This document shows, piece by piece, positions 1 to 6,916 of a stretch of 9,631 nucleotides of DNA. The notes beneath the pieces were generated by a model that worked only from the letters and a program-made list of their open reading frames with translations, ran no database searches and was not told the origin of the DNA. The position numbers and the translations under genes were made by a program. The stretch is from Rhodoferax sp. (GTDB taxonomy: Bacteria; Pseudomonadota; Gammaproteobacteria; Burkholderiales; Burkholderiaceae_C), in NCBI GenBank assembly GCA_020048255.1, contig JAIFMR010000001.1, positions 1 through 9,631 of the forward strand, written 5' to 3'. The first letter of the stretch is position 1. Each line of letters opens with the position of its first letter.

Positions 1-419
1 TCAAAGACCAGTTGTCGGATGGACCCCACGTGGTGCAACTCTCAACCCAGCACAAAGCCTGGGTGTTTCAACTGCACCAACCGGACTGCCAGGCGGTCGT
101 GGCCCAGCTATTGGCTCTGCCAGGTGTGACCAAGGCCGGTTTTGGCCTGGGCGACGATCGCAAGCGCATCTTGTCCAAACTGGGGGTCGATGTGGTGGGT
201 ATGCTGGACCTGAACAGCGTTTTTCATGCGCGCGGTTACCGCAAGGACATGGGTGTCAAAGGGGCGGTGGCCGTGCTGTTCAACCAGCGCTTCATCAAAT
301 CCAAGAAGGCAGCCACCTCCAATTGGGCGCAACCCGTGCTGAGCCAGGCCCAACTGGTGTATGCCGCCAACGACGCCTATGCCGCCCTGCGCGTGAGTCA
401 GGCACTGCTAACGGGTTGA
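1..419 (+). CDS. 3'-5' exonuclease, DEDDy (WRN/RNase D-like) family, C-terminal part
   Basis: This is the C-terminal part of a gene that begins left of the window. The frame is open from base 3, and the TTG at 12 is not a convincing start because the fold's first strand and motif I (DxE) are missing. The visible part carries motif II as GFGLGDDRKRI (the second D aligns with the metal-binding Asp of WRN) and motif III as VYAANDAYAAL, where Tyr and Asp are spaced Y-x3-D as in the DEDDy subclass. The SNW just before motif III is also typical of WRN-like exonucleases. Members remove nucleotides from DNA or RNA 3' ends with two metal ions; the substrate here is unknown. The protein ends right after the exonuclease fold, with no HRDC domain, so it is a stand-alone exonuclease rather than full RNase D. 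Its stop codon lies 11 bases from that of the convergent RND permease. Confidence 0.85.
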   Translation, partial: KDQLSDGPHVVQLSTQHKAWVFQLHQPDCQAVVAQLLALPGVTKAGFGLGDDRKRILSKLGVDVVGMLDLNSVFHARGYRKDMGVKGAVAVLFNQRFIKSKKAATSNWAQPVLSQAQLVYAANDAYAALRVSQALLTG

Positions 420-430
420 GATGCCCGGCA

Positions 431-3400
431 TCACGCTGACGCTGACATCAAAGTCGGCTCTTTGTTGGGGCCGGGAGCGTGCTTGCGTGCCAGCAAGGTG
501 TACATGGTGGGCACCACAAAAACCGTCAGCAGGGTACCCAGGCTCATACCACCCACAATCACCCAACCAATTTGATGGCGGCTCTCGGCCCCAGCCCCCG
601 TTGCAATGGCCAGTGGCACGGCGCCCAGCACCATGGCGCCGGTGGTCATCATGATGGGGCGCAGGCGCTGTGAGGCAGATTGCTGAATGGCCGCCAAGGT
701 GTCCATGCCCTGCTCTCGTAACTGGTTGGCAAATTCCACAATCAAAATACCGTGTTTGGTGATCAGCCCCACCAAGGTGATCAGGCCAATCTGGCTGAAC
801 ACATTGAGCGTTCCCCCGGAAAATTTCAGCGCCAGCAAGGCCCCCGCCATCGACAAGGGCACACTGAACAAGATCACAAACGGGTCTACAAAACTCTCAA
901 ACTGGGCGGCCAGCACCAAAAAGATGAACAGCAGGGCCAACGCAAACACCAGCGACAGGGACTCAGACGATTTTTTGAATTCGCGGCTGATGCCGTTCAA
1001 GTCAGTGGCGTAGCCAGGCTTAAGCACCTTCTGCGCCGTGCTGTCCATGAAATTCAGCGCCTCACCGACCGAATAATCGGCTGTCAAATTGGCCGTGATG
1101 GTGGCCGAGCGGCGCTGGCCAAAGTGAATCAACTCGCGGGGTACCACGACTTCTTTGATCTTGACCAGCGCAGAGAGTGGAATCAGCTCAGCCCCCTTGC
1201 CACGCACAAAAATTTTTTCAATGTCGTCAGGCGTGTCGCGACCGCTTGGGTTGGTTTGCACAATCACGTCATATTGCTCTCCATCCCGCTTGTAACGCGT
1301 CACCTTGCGGCCGCCCAGCATGGTCTCGATGGCGCGGGCAATCAGGTCCACGCTGACTCCCATGTCGGCGGCACGCTCACGGTCCACTTCGAGTTTGATC
1401 TCGGGTTTATTCAGCCGCAAATCAGTGTCCACCTGGACGAAGCCGGGATTCTTCGCTAACTCATCCTGAAACGCGCGAACGGTTTGCGCCAAATTCTGGT
1501 AACTCTCGGAAGTGATAATGACAAACTCAATCGGCCGGCTGCTAAAACCCTGCCCCAGCGAAGGCGGAGTCACAGGAAAAGCCGTCACGCCCGACAAGCC
1601 CGAAACCCTAGGCGTCATGCCACGCGCCATCTCCAGCGTGGTGCGCTGGCGTTCTTCCCACGGCAAAGCGCGAAAAAAGATATTGCCTTGCGACACCGTC
1701 GGATTGCCAATGGTGGCAAACACACGATCGAACTCGGGGTAGTCTTCCGCGATGCGCTCGATGCTTTTGGCATAACGGTCGGTATAGGCCAGCGTTGCTC
1801 CATCCGGCGCGTTAATGCGCGCCAGCACCACGCCCCGGTCTTCCAGCGGCGAGAGTTCACGTTTCAAATCACCTAAAGCCCACCACGACACCAAACCGCT
1901 GCCCAGCATCACTAGCAGCACGAGGTAGCGCCGCTTGAGTGACCAAGCCAGCAACTTGCCGTACGTTTTGGTAATCCAGTTCAGCAAGGACTCCATGTGC
2001 GCGTCAAACCAAGTGGGTTTGGGGTTGTGGCGCAGCAGCAGCGACGACATCATGGGCGACAGCGTCAACGCCACCACACCCGACACCACCACAGCGCCCG
2101 CCAACGCCAATGCAAATTCGGTAAACAATCGCCCAGTGCGCCCAGGTGAAAACGCCAGCGGCGCATATACCGCCACCAGCGTCATGGTCATGGCCACAAT
2201 CGCGAAGCCGACCTCGCGCGCGCCCCGGATGGCCGCCTGAAACGGCGGCAAACCTTCTTCAATGTGGCGGTAGATGTTCTCCAGCATCACGATCGCATCG
2301 TCCACCACCAGACCAATTGCCAGCACCAGCGCCAGCAGCGTTAGCGTGTTGATGCTGAAGCCCGCCAGCGCCATCATGGCAAAAGTGCCAATCAGTGACA
2401 CCGGAATCGTCACCAGCGGAATCAGCGAGGCCCGCAGCGTTCGCAAAAACACAAAAATCACCAGCGCCACCAGCACAGCCGCTTCCAGAATGGTTTTGAA
2501 CACCGCCTTGATCGACTGGTCAATGAACACCGAGTTGTCGTTGGCGATCTCGATTTGCACACCGGCTGGCAAATCACGGCGCAGTTTGTCCAGCAGGCCG
2601 CGCACACCGGCGGACAGCTCCAGCGGGTTGGCGGTGCTTTGCTTGACCACCCCCACGCCAACCCCGTCGCGCCCATTCAGGCGCACAAAAGAGCGCTCGT
2701 CCACCGCAGCCTCCTGCACCCGTGCCACATCCGCAATACGGATCGATAGGCCATTGACCGTGCGAATCACCACCTGCGCAAAATCCTGCGGGCGTTGCAG
2801 GTCGGTCGCAGCGGTGACGTTGAACTCACGCTGGGTGCTCTCTATGCGACCCGCTGGTACCTCCAGATTGGAGCGGCGCAGGGCATCTTCCACGTCTTGC
2901 ACCGTGAGCTTGTAGGCAGCCAGCTTGTCGGGGTCGACCCAGATCCGCATGGAAAACTTGCGCTCACCGTAAATGTTCACCTCGGCGGCACCGGGTGCGG
3001 TTTGCAACACCGGCTTGACCAGGCTATTGGCCATCTCCGAGAGCTGCAGCGCATTGTGGGTGTCTGAGCTCAGTGCCAGAAAGATCACCGGAAACGATTC
3101 AGCCTCGACCTTGGCAATCACCGGTTCGTCAATACCCTGTGGCAAGCGCTGGCGCACCCGTGTCACCTTGTCACGCACATCGGCAGCGGCGGCATCGGCA
3201 TCACGGCTGAGCACAAATTTGACCGAAATCTGGCTGCGCTCCTGGCGGCTAGACGAGGTGATCACGTCCACTCCTTCAATGCCCGAGAGCGAGTCTTCCA
3301 GCACCTTGGTGACCTGAGTTTCCATCACCTCACTCGATGCACCGGTGAACGACGTGGTGACCGAGACCACCGGCTCATCAATCTTGGGGTATTCGCGCAC

Positions 3401-3469
3401 TGTCAGGCTCTGGAACGACACCGCACCAATCAAGACAGGGCGGCGTATCGAGGTTTCAGCCAGTTGCAT
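431..3469 (-). CDS. RND (HAE1/AcrB-type) multidrug efflux permease, shortened TM1
   Basis: Inner-membrane proton/drug antiporter of 1012 residues that works as a trimer with a periplasmic adaptor. The usual two-fold RND plan is visible. The first porter region follows VREYPKIDEPV (residues 24-34). TM2-TM6 span about 323-479 and contain the proton-relay pair D390/D391 in GLVVDDAIV. TM7 is near 513-532, the second porter/docking region about 533-835, and TM8-TM12 about 837-994. The relay lysine is K905 in GLITKHGILIVEFAN, and the conserved RLRPI lies near 935-939. Start: ATG preceded by CAGGAG with a 6-base spacer, 15 bases after the adaptor stop, so the two genes are translationally linked. 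Odd: between the RP of RRPVLIGAV and REYP there are ten fewer residues than in E. coli AcrB as I recall it, leaving about nine hydrophobic residues where TM1 should be. The substrate cannot be read from sequence. Confidence 0.92.
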   Translation of the reverse strand: MQLAETSIRRPVLIGAVSFQSLTVREYPKIDEPVVSVTTSFTGASSEVMETQVTKVLEDSLSGIEGVDVITSSSRQERSQISVKFVLSRDADAAAADVRDKVTRVRQRLPQGIDEPVIAKVEAESFPVIFLALSSDTHNALQLSEMANSLVKPVLQTAPGAAEVNIYGERKFSMRIWVDPDKLAAYKLTVQDVEDALRRSNLEVPAGRIESTQREFNVTAATDLQRPQDFAQVVIRTVNGLSIRIADVARVQEAAVDERSFVRLNGRDGVGVGVVKQSTANPLELSAGVRGLLDKLRRDLPAGVQIEIANDNSVFIDQSIKAVFKTILEAAVLVALVIFVFLRTLRASLIPLVTIPVSLIGTFAMMALAGFSINTLTLLALVLAIGLVVDDAIVMLENIYRHIEEGLPPFQAAIRGAREVGFAIVAMTMTLVAVYAPLAFSPGRTGRLFTEFALALAGAVVVSGVVALTLSPMMSSLLLRHNPKPTWFDAHMESLLNWITKTYGKLLAWSLKRRYLVLLVMLGSGLVSWWALGDLKRELSPLEDRGVVLARINAPDGATLAYTDRYAKSIERIAEDYPEFDRVFATIGNPTVSQGNIFFRALPWEERQRTTLEMARGMTPRVSGLSGVTAFPVTPPSLGQGFSSRPIEFVIITSESYQNLAQTVRAFQDELAKNPGFVQVDTDLRLNKPEIKLEVDRERAADMGVSVDLIARAIETMLGGRKVTRYKRDGEQYDVIVQTNPSGRDTPDDIEKIFVRGKGAELIPLSALVKIKEVVVPRELIHFGQRRSATITANLTADYSVGEALNFMDSTAQKVLKPGYATDLNGISREFKKSSESLSLVFALALLFIFLVLAAQFESFVDPFVILFSVPLSMAGALLALKFSGGTLNVFSQIGLITLVGLITKHGILIVEFANQLREQGMDTLAAIQQSASQRLRPIMMTTGAMVLGAVPLAIATGAGAESRHQIGWVIVGGMSLGTLLTVFVVPTMYTLLARKHAPGPNKEPTLMSASA

Positions 3470-3484
3470 CTGAGGCTCCTGGCT

Positions 3485-4822
3485 CTAAACGCCGCTGGCT
3501 GCGCTGGCAGCCATCGGGACTTGACTCGGGTCTTTGGAAACAGATATTTCTGCCGCTGGCGCACTGCCCGCAGATACAGGCGCAGAGGCTGCCGGCTTGC
3601 CCAAACCGGGTTTGCCCAGTTCGACGATGCGCAACGATGAGCCGTCTTTTTGCAGGCGCTGCTGGCCGGCCACCACCACGGTGTCACCCAGGCTCAAGCC
3701 GTCCACAATTTCCACCTTGCCTTGACGGCGCACGCCCAGTTTGACCTCTTGCCGCTGCGACACCAACTGGGCTTCTGCCGGCAACTTCATGCCCGCCTCT
3801 GGTTCGACTACTTTGACCACAAACTGCTTGTTGCCTTGCGGCACGATGGCCTCTTCCGGCACCACCAAGGCCGCGTCGTTGACCGAAAACACGGTGGTTA
3901 CGCGGGCAAACATGCCCGAGCGCAAGGCTGCAACCGCAGGCGTGGCGGCAGGTGCAGGCTTTTTCCCGCCCGCATTGCCAGACTTGTCTGCGTCTTTATG
4001 AGAATTTTGTACCACGGCACGCACACCGATGGATCGACCATTGACATCGAGCAGCGGGTCAACCGCTTCCACCACGGCTTTAAAGCTGCGCCCTGGCAGA
4101 GCATCAAGGACCACTTCAACACTTTGTCCGGCGCGCACCTTGCTACCCAAACGCTCGGGCAAACGGTAGTCCACCAGCATCTGGCGGGTGTCTTCCAGTG
4201 CCACCAAATCAGTGCCATCCTTGACATAGTCTCCCACATTGACCAAGCGGATACCGGCAATACCGTCCAGTGGCGAGCGCACCGCCATGCGGGTCAGTCG
4301 TGCCTGGGCCAAGGCCAACTGCGCCTGAGCCACTTGCAATGCAGCCGCGCTGGTGTCGAGTGTTTGTTGTGACATAAAGTTGGCAGCCACCAACTCTTGC
4401 GTGCGCTTGAAATTGGCTTGCGCAATGGCAAGCTGCGCCTGCATTTGCTGCACCTCGGCTTGCTGCAGCAAGTCGTCAAACTGCACCAACAACTGCCCCT
4501 TGCGCACCGGGCCACCGTCTTTAAAGTTGAGTTGCGTGATGCGCCCCACCAACTCCGGGCGCAGCATGACACTTTGGCGCGCACGCAGGCTACCTACGGC
4601 CTGGGCATCGTCGCGCAAGCTGATGGTTTGCACCTTGGCCACTTCCACACCCGCCACCCGCACGGCACCCGGGCCGCTCGCAGCAGACTTGGGCGCACCC
4701 CCGCCCCCTTTGGCATCCATTTCTTGGGATGCCAAGGGCCGGGACTGAAACCACCAAGCAGCCCCACCCGCCACAGCCATACCCAGCACCGCGATGACGA
4801 TATAAGAGTTTTTGCTAGCCAT
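3485..4822 (-). CDS. RND efflux periplasmic adaptor (membrane fusion protein)
   Basis: Periplasmic adaptor (HlyD/AcrA/MexH type, 445 residues) that links the permease to an outer-membrane channel. In order it has an N-terminal membrane anchor (about residues 7-25, ending AAWWFQ), a Gly/Ala-rich linker, the first half of a lipoyl domain (about 87-116, GRITQLNFKDGGPVRKG), an alpha-hairpin rich in Ala/Gln heptads (about 117-180), and the second lipoyl half (RSPLDGIAGIRLVNVGDYV). A beta-barrel and membrane-proximal domain follow. A Lys/Gly/Ala/Pro-rich insert at about 273-298 interrupts the barrel before LRSGMFARV, and the last 40 residues are Ala/Pro/Ser-rich. I chose the ATG at 4822 (MASKNSY) because it puts the anchor at the N-terminus and GGA lies 10 bases upstream. 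An in-frame ATG at 4837 is possible, and the frame stays open to 5098 without plausible protein. There is no OMF gene nearby, so a channel encoded elsewhere is presumably used. Confidence 0.92.
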   Translation of the reverse strand: MASKNSYIVIAVLGMAVAGGAAWWFQSRPLASQEMDAKGGGGAPKSAASGPGAVRVAGVEVAKVQTISLRDDAQAVGSLRARQSVMLRPELVGRITQLNFKDGGPVRKGQLLVQFDDLLQQAEVQQMQAQLAIAQANFKRTQELVAANFMSQQTLDTSAAALQVAQAQLALAQARLTRMAVRSPLDGIAGIRLVNVGDYVKDGTDLVALEDTRQMLVDYRLPERLGSKVRAGQSVEVVLDALPGRSFKAVVEAVDPLLDVNGRSIGVRAVVQNSHKDADKSGNAGGKKPAPAATPAVAALRSGMFARVTTVFSVNDAALVVPEEAIVPQGNKQFVVKVVEPEAGMKLPAEAQLVSQRQEVKLGVRRQGKVEIVDGLSLGDTVVVAGQQRLQKDGSSLRIVELGKPGLGKPAASAPVSAGSAPAAEISVSKDPSQVPMAASAASGV

Positions 4823-4893
4823 GCGTGATATTTCCATTGAGTTGGCCAAAGACCCCAGCCTCTGCGTCAGGGACTGGCTGAAAAAGAGAATCA

Positions 4894-4899
4894 AATATA
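4894..4899 (-). promoter_or_regulatory. candidate -10 box upstream of the efflux operon
   Basis: Read on the - strand, the 121-base gap between rnhA and the adaptor gene contains TATATT (5 of 6 to the sigma70 -10), about 70 bases before the adaptor start and followed by an AT-rich run. No convincing -35 hexamer sits 16-18 bases upstream, so this is only a candidate. No regulator gene or clear operator palindrome is visible in the gap, and no intrinsic terminator follows rnhA. Confidence 0.22.
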
Positions 4900-4943
4900 A
4901 CTGCCCAGGCTGAGCGCTGCCATAAACCGCAATGCCAGTACGG

Positions 4944-5393
4944 TCAGCGCTTTTGAAGCGCCATCCCCACACCCTGGTTGGCCAGTTCATCGGCCCGCTC
5001 GTTACCCGGGTCGCCGTTGTGCCCGCGCACCCAACGCCATTCAATTTGATGCTCGCCACCGTTGACCAGTGCGTCGAGTCGCTGCCACAAGTCGACATTT
5101 TTCACCGGGGCCTTGGCCGCCGTTTTCCAGCCCCGTGCTTTCCAGCCCGTCAGCCATTCGGTCATGCCCTTGAGCACATACTGGCTGTCCACGTGCAAGA
5201 TCACCTTGCACGGGCGCTTCAGGGCGGACAACGCTTCAATCACCGCCATCATCTCCATGCGGTTGTTGGTGGTGCCCAACTCACCACCGCAAAGTTCTTT
5301 TTGGGCTTGCGCCGACTTCAACAGTGCGCCCCAGCCGCCCGGGCCCGGATTGCCCTTGCAGGCCCCATCGGTGTAAATTTCTATCAGATTCAA
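4944..5393 (-). CDS. rnhA: ribonuclease HI
   Basis: Cytoplasmic endonuclease of 149 residues (E. coli 155) that cuts the RNA strand of RNA-DNA hybrids, clearing R-loops and primers. All active-site residues are present: D9 in IYTDGACKGNPGPGGWG, E47 in NNRMEMMA, D69 in HVDSQYV, H125 in RGHNGDPGNERAD, and D135 at the end of that motif. The Trp/Lys-rich basic handle (about residues 80-98, GWKARGWK) is present too. The start is TTG: no in-frame ATG lies upstream within the family-sized N-terminus, and AAGAAGG stands 7 bases before it. The methyltransferase stop lies 13 bases upstream, overlapping this ribosome site by one base, so the two genes are probably one transcript and translationally coupled. 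In E. coli rnhA also neighbours yafS but, as I recall, points the other way. Confidence 0.97.
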   Translation of the reverse strand: MNLIEIYTDGACKGNPGPGGWGALLKSAQAQKELCGGELGTTNNRMEMMAVIEALSALKRPCKVILHVDSQYVLKGMTEWLTGWKARGWKTAAKAPVKNVDLWQRLDALVNGGEHQIEWRWVRGHNGDPGNERADELANQGVGMALQKR

Positions 5394-5400
5394 GCCAGCA

Positions 5401-5407
5401 CCTTCTT
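5401..5407 (-). promoter_or_regulatory. ribosome binding site of rnhA
   Basis: AAGAAGG on the - strand with a 7-base spacer to the TTG start of rnhA. It supports the TTG as the real initiator. Its first A is the last base of the upstream methyltransferase stop codon (TGA), which suits termination-reinitiation coupling. Confidence 0.6.
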
Positions 5408-6150
5408 CATTTGGTCTTTACATCAAATTGACCTGTAGCCCTTGTCCAGGCCGGATTGAGCAGGGTCATGCCATGCACCCGCTTGACCGCCACCAAAAAG
5501 TAAACAGCACCCAGTATCGGCCACCAGCGCGCACCCGCCGCATCCATCCAGGCAAATCGTTGTAGCCAGGTCGGGCTGGAAAATGCCGGACGATAACAAC
5601 CAAACCGTCCGTCTTCAATGTCCAGATTCAGCAGCCGCAGCCAATCGCGCAAACGCAGGTAACCAATGAATTCGCCGGCCTCCGGCAAAAAGAGGCGCTC
5701 CATGCCCATGCGGCGATACCAATGAGCCCGGGTCTGGCGAAAGCCCCACAAGCTCAAAGGATTCAAACCGGAAATCACCACCCGCCCCTCCGGCACCAAC
5801 ACCCGTGCCACCTCACGCAATGCACCATGCGGATCAGCGGTGAGCTCCAGCGCGTGGGGCAGCACCACCAGGTCCAGACTGTTGGCAGGAAATGGCAGTG
5901 CAGAGAAGTCGGTCACCAAGGCCACGCGCTGGCCGATGGATGCAATTGCAGGTGCCGTCTGGGTGGCCAGCCAGCGGTGCGGCATGCGATTGGTTTCGAG
6001 CGCATCCAGCTCAGGCAGGCCCAATTGCAGGGCATGAAAACCAAAGACATCGGCCACCGCGGCAGCCATCTGCGCGCGCTCCCAAGCCAGCAGGTACTGC
6101 CCTGGCGCGGTAGCCAGCCACTGACGCATCTCTATAATTTCACCGGTCAT
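5407..6150 (-). CDS. class I SAM-dependent methyltransferase, YafS-like
   Basis: Methyltransferase_11-type protein of 247 residues, recognised as YafS-like by several stretches: FGFHALQLG (36-44), SALPFPANSLDLV (83-95), DPHGALREVARVL (107-119) and VVISGLNPLSLWGFRQ (124-139). The SAM fold is visible from the acidic residue ending strand 2 (VTD at 79-81) onward, but motif I is not a normal GxGxG: the position is taken by LQLGLPELD. The substrate is unknown. The position between gloB and rnhA matches E. coli yafS. The ATG at 6150 shares two bases with the gloB ATG. An alternative ATG at 6129 (MRQWLATAPGQ) has GGTGA 10 bases upstream and also fits the family N-terminus, so the start is uncertain by seven residues. 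Members sit next to gloB in many proteobacteria, but I cannot infer a glyoxalase role from this sequence. Confidence 0.85.
   Translation of the reverse strand: MTGEIIEMRQWLATAPGQYLLAWERAQMAAAVADVFGFHALQLGLPELDALETNRMPHRWLATQTAPAIASIGQRVALVTDFSALPFPANSLDLVVLPHALELTADPHGALREVARVLVPEGRVVISGLNPLSLWGFRQTRAHWYRRMGMERLFLPEAGEFIGYLRLRDWLRLLNLDIEDGRFGCYRPAFSSPTWLQRFAWMDAAGARWWPILGAVYFLVAVKRVHGMTLLNPAWTRATGQFDVKTK
6111..6138 (+). promoter_or_regulatory. candidate sigma70 promoter of gloB-mltD
   Basis: TATAAT at 6133-6138 is a perfect -10 box in otherwise GC-rich sequence. A TAGCCA at 6111-6116 matches TTGACA at 4 of 6 positions with a 16-base spacer. Transcription would start near 6145, only about four bases before the gloB ATG, so the message would be leaderless or nearly so. 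This agrees with the lack of any Shine-Dalgarno before gloB. The box lies inside or just upstream of the start of the divergent methyltransferase gene. Confidence 0.45.
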
Positions 6151-6916
6151 GACCTTAATTCCACTACCTGCGTTTAACGATAACTACATCTGGATGCTGC
6201 ACGACGGACAGCGTGCTCTGGTGGTGGACCCCGGCGACAGTGATGTCGTGATGGAGGCCTTGCAACGCTTGGGAGTCAAGCTCGAGGCGATTCTAGTCAC
6301 GCACCACCACGGCGACCACACGGGTGGTGTCGATGCCCTCAGAAACGCCACCTCCGCCCGGGTGTTTGGGCCCTTGCGTGAGCACATGCCCGAACCCTTG
6401 ACGCGCCTGAGTGACGGCGATCGGGTGGACCTGCTGGGCTGGCGGTTTCAGGTGCTAGAGGTACCTGGGCATACTGCCGGGCACATTGCGTATGTGGTGC
6501 AGCCACAAGGCGAGGCACCGCTGCTGTTTTGCGGCGACACCTTGTTCAGCGCCGGTTGTGGGCGCCTGTTTGAAGGAACCCCGGCGCAAATGTTGACATC
6601 ACTCACCCGACTGGCCGCGCTACCTGATGACACCCGGGTGTGTTGTGCCCATGAGTACACCGCCAGTGGACTGGTTTTTGCCCACGCCGTCGAGCCCGAC
6701 AACCCGGCGCTGATCAGCTACCAGGCACAGGTGAAAACCCTGCGTGAGCAGCAGTTGCCCACCCTGCCCTCCAGCATCGGCCTGGAGAAAACAATCAATC
6801 CCTTTTTACGCACACACTTGGCACCGGTCATTGACGCCGTGCGCCGCTTTGATGCCAACGCCTTGGGCGCCGTCAGCGTTTTTGCAGCGCTGCGAACATG
6901 GAAAAACCAGTTTTGA
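6149..6916 (+). CDS. gloB: hydroxyacylglutathione hydrolase (glyoxalase II)
   Basis: Cytoplasmic metallo-beta-lactamase-fold enzyme (255 residues, usual length) that hydrolyses S-D-lactoylglutathione to D-lactate and glutathione, the second step of methylglyoxal detoxification. The dinuclear metal site is complete: H52, H54, D56 and H57 in THHHGDHTGG, H108 in VPGHTAGH, D130 in FCGDTLFSAGCGR and H168 in CCAHEYT. The glutathione-binding GRLFEGTP and the C-terminal helical domain (NPFLRTHL near 217-224) are present. The N-terminus LIPLPAFNDNYIW is characteristic of the family and fixes the start at 6149, despite no ribosome site upstream. The start codon overlaps that of the divergent methyltransferase, and the last 19 bases overlap mltD. 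Confidence 0.96.
   Translation: MTLIPLPAFNDNYIWMLHDGQRALVVDPGDSDVVMEALQRLGVKLEAILVTHHHGDHTGGVDALRNATSARVFGPLREHMPEPLTRLSDGDRVDLLGWRFQVLEVPGHTAGHIAYVVQPQGEAPLLFCGDTLFSAGCGRLFEGTPAQMLTSLTRLAALPDDTRVCCAHEYTASGLVFAHAVEPDNPALISYQAQVKTLREQQLPTLPSSIGLEKTINPFLRTHLAPVIDAVRRFDANALGAVSVFAALRTWKNQF

Noticed and set aside
421..431. Perfect short palindrome ATGCC-C-GGCAT between the two convergent stop codons
   Set aside because: The stem is 5 bp with a 1-base loop and no T-run. It is too small for a terminator or operator claim and easily arises by chance.
752..1459. Long + strand open frame (235 codons) opposite the RND permease
   Set aside because: Composition is Gln/His/Arg-rich as expected for the reverse frame of GC-rich coding DNA. 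It has no recognisable motif, and the opposite strand holds a well-supported gene.
4856..4880. CAGCC...GGCTG inverted repeat in the leader of the efflux operon, next to an A/T run
   Set aside because: The stem is only 5 bp with a 15-base loop. The T-run lies on the wrong side for a terminator reading toward the adaptor, and nothing suggests a known operator or riboswitch.
4823..5098. N-terminal extension of the efflux adaptor to 5098
   Set aside because: The extension would overlap rnhA and has no signal sequence or family similarity. The anchor helix belongs at the N-terminus, so the start at 4822 is preferred.
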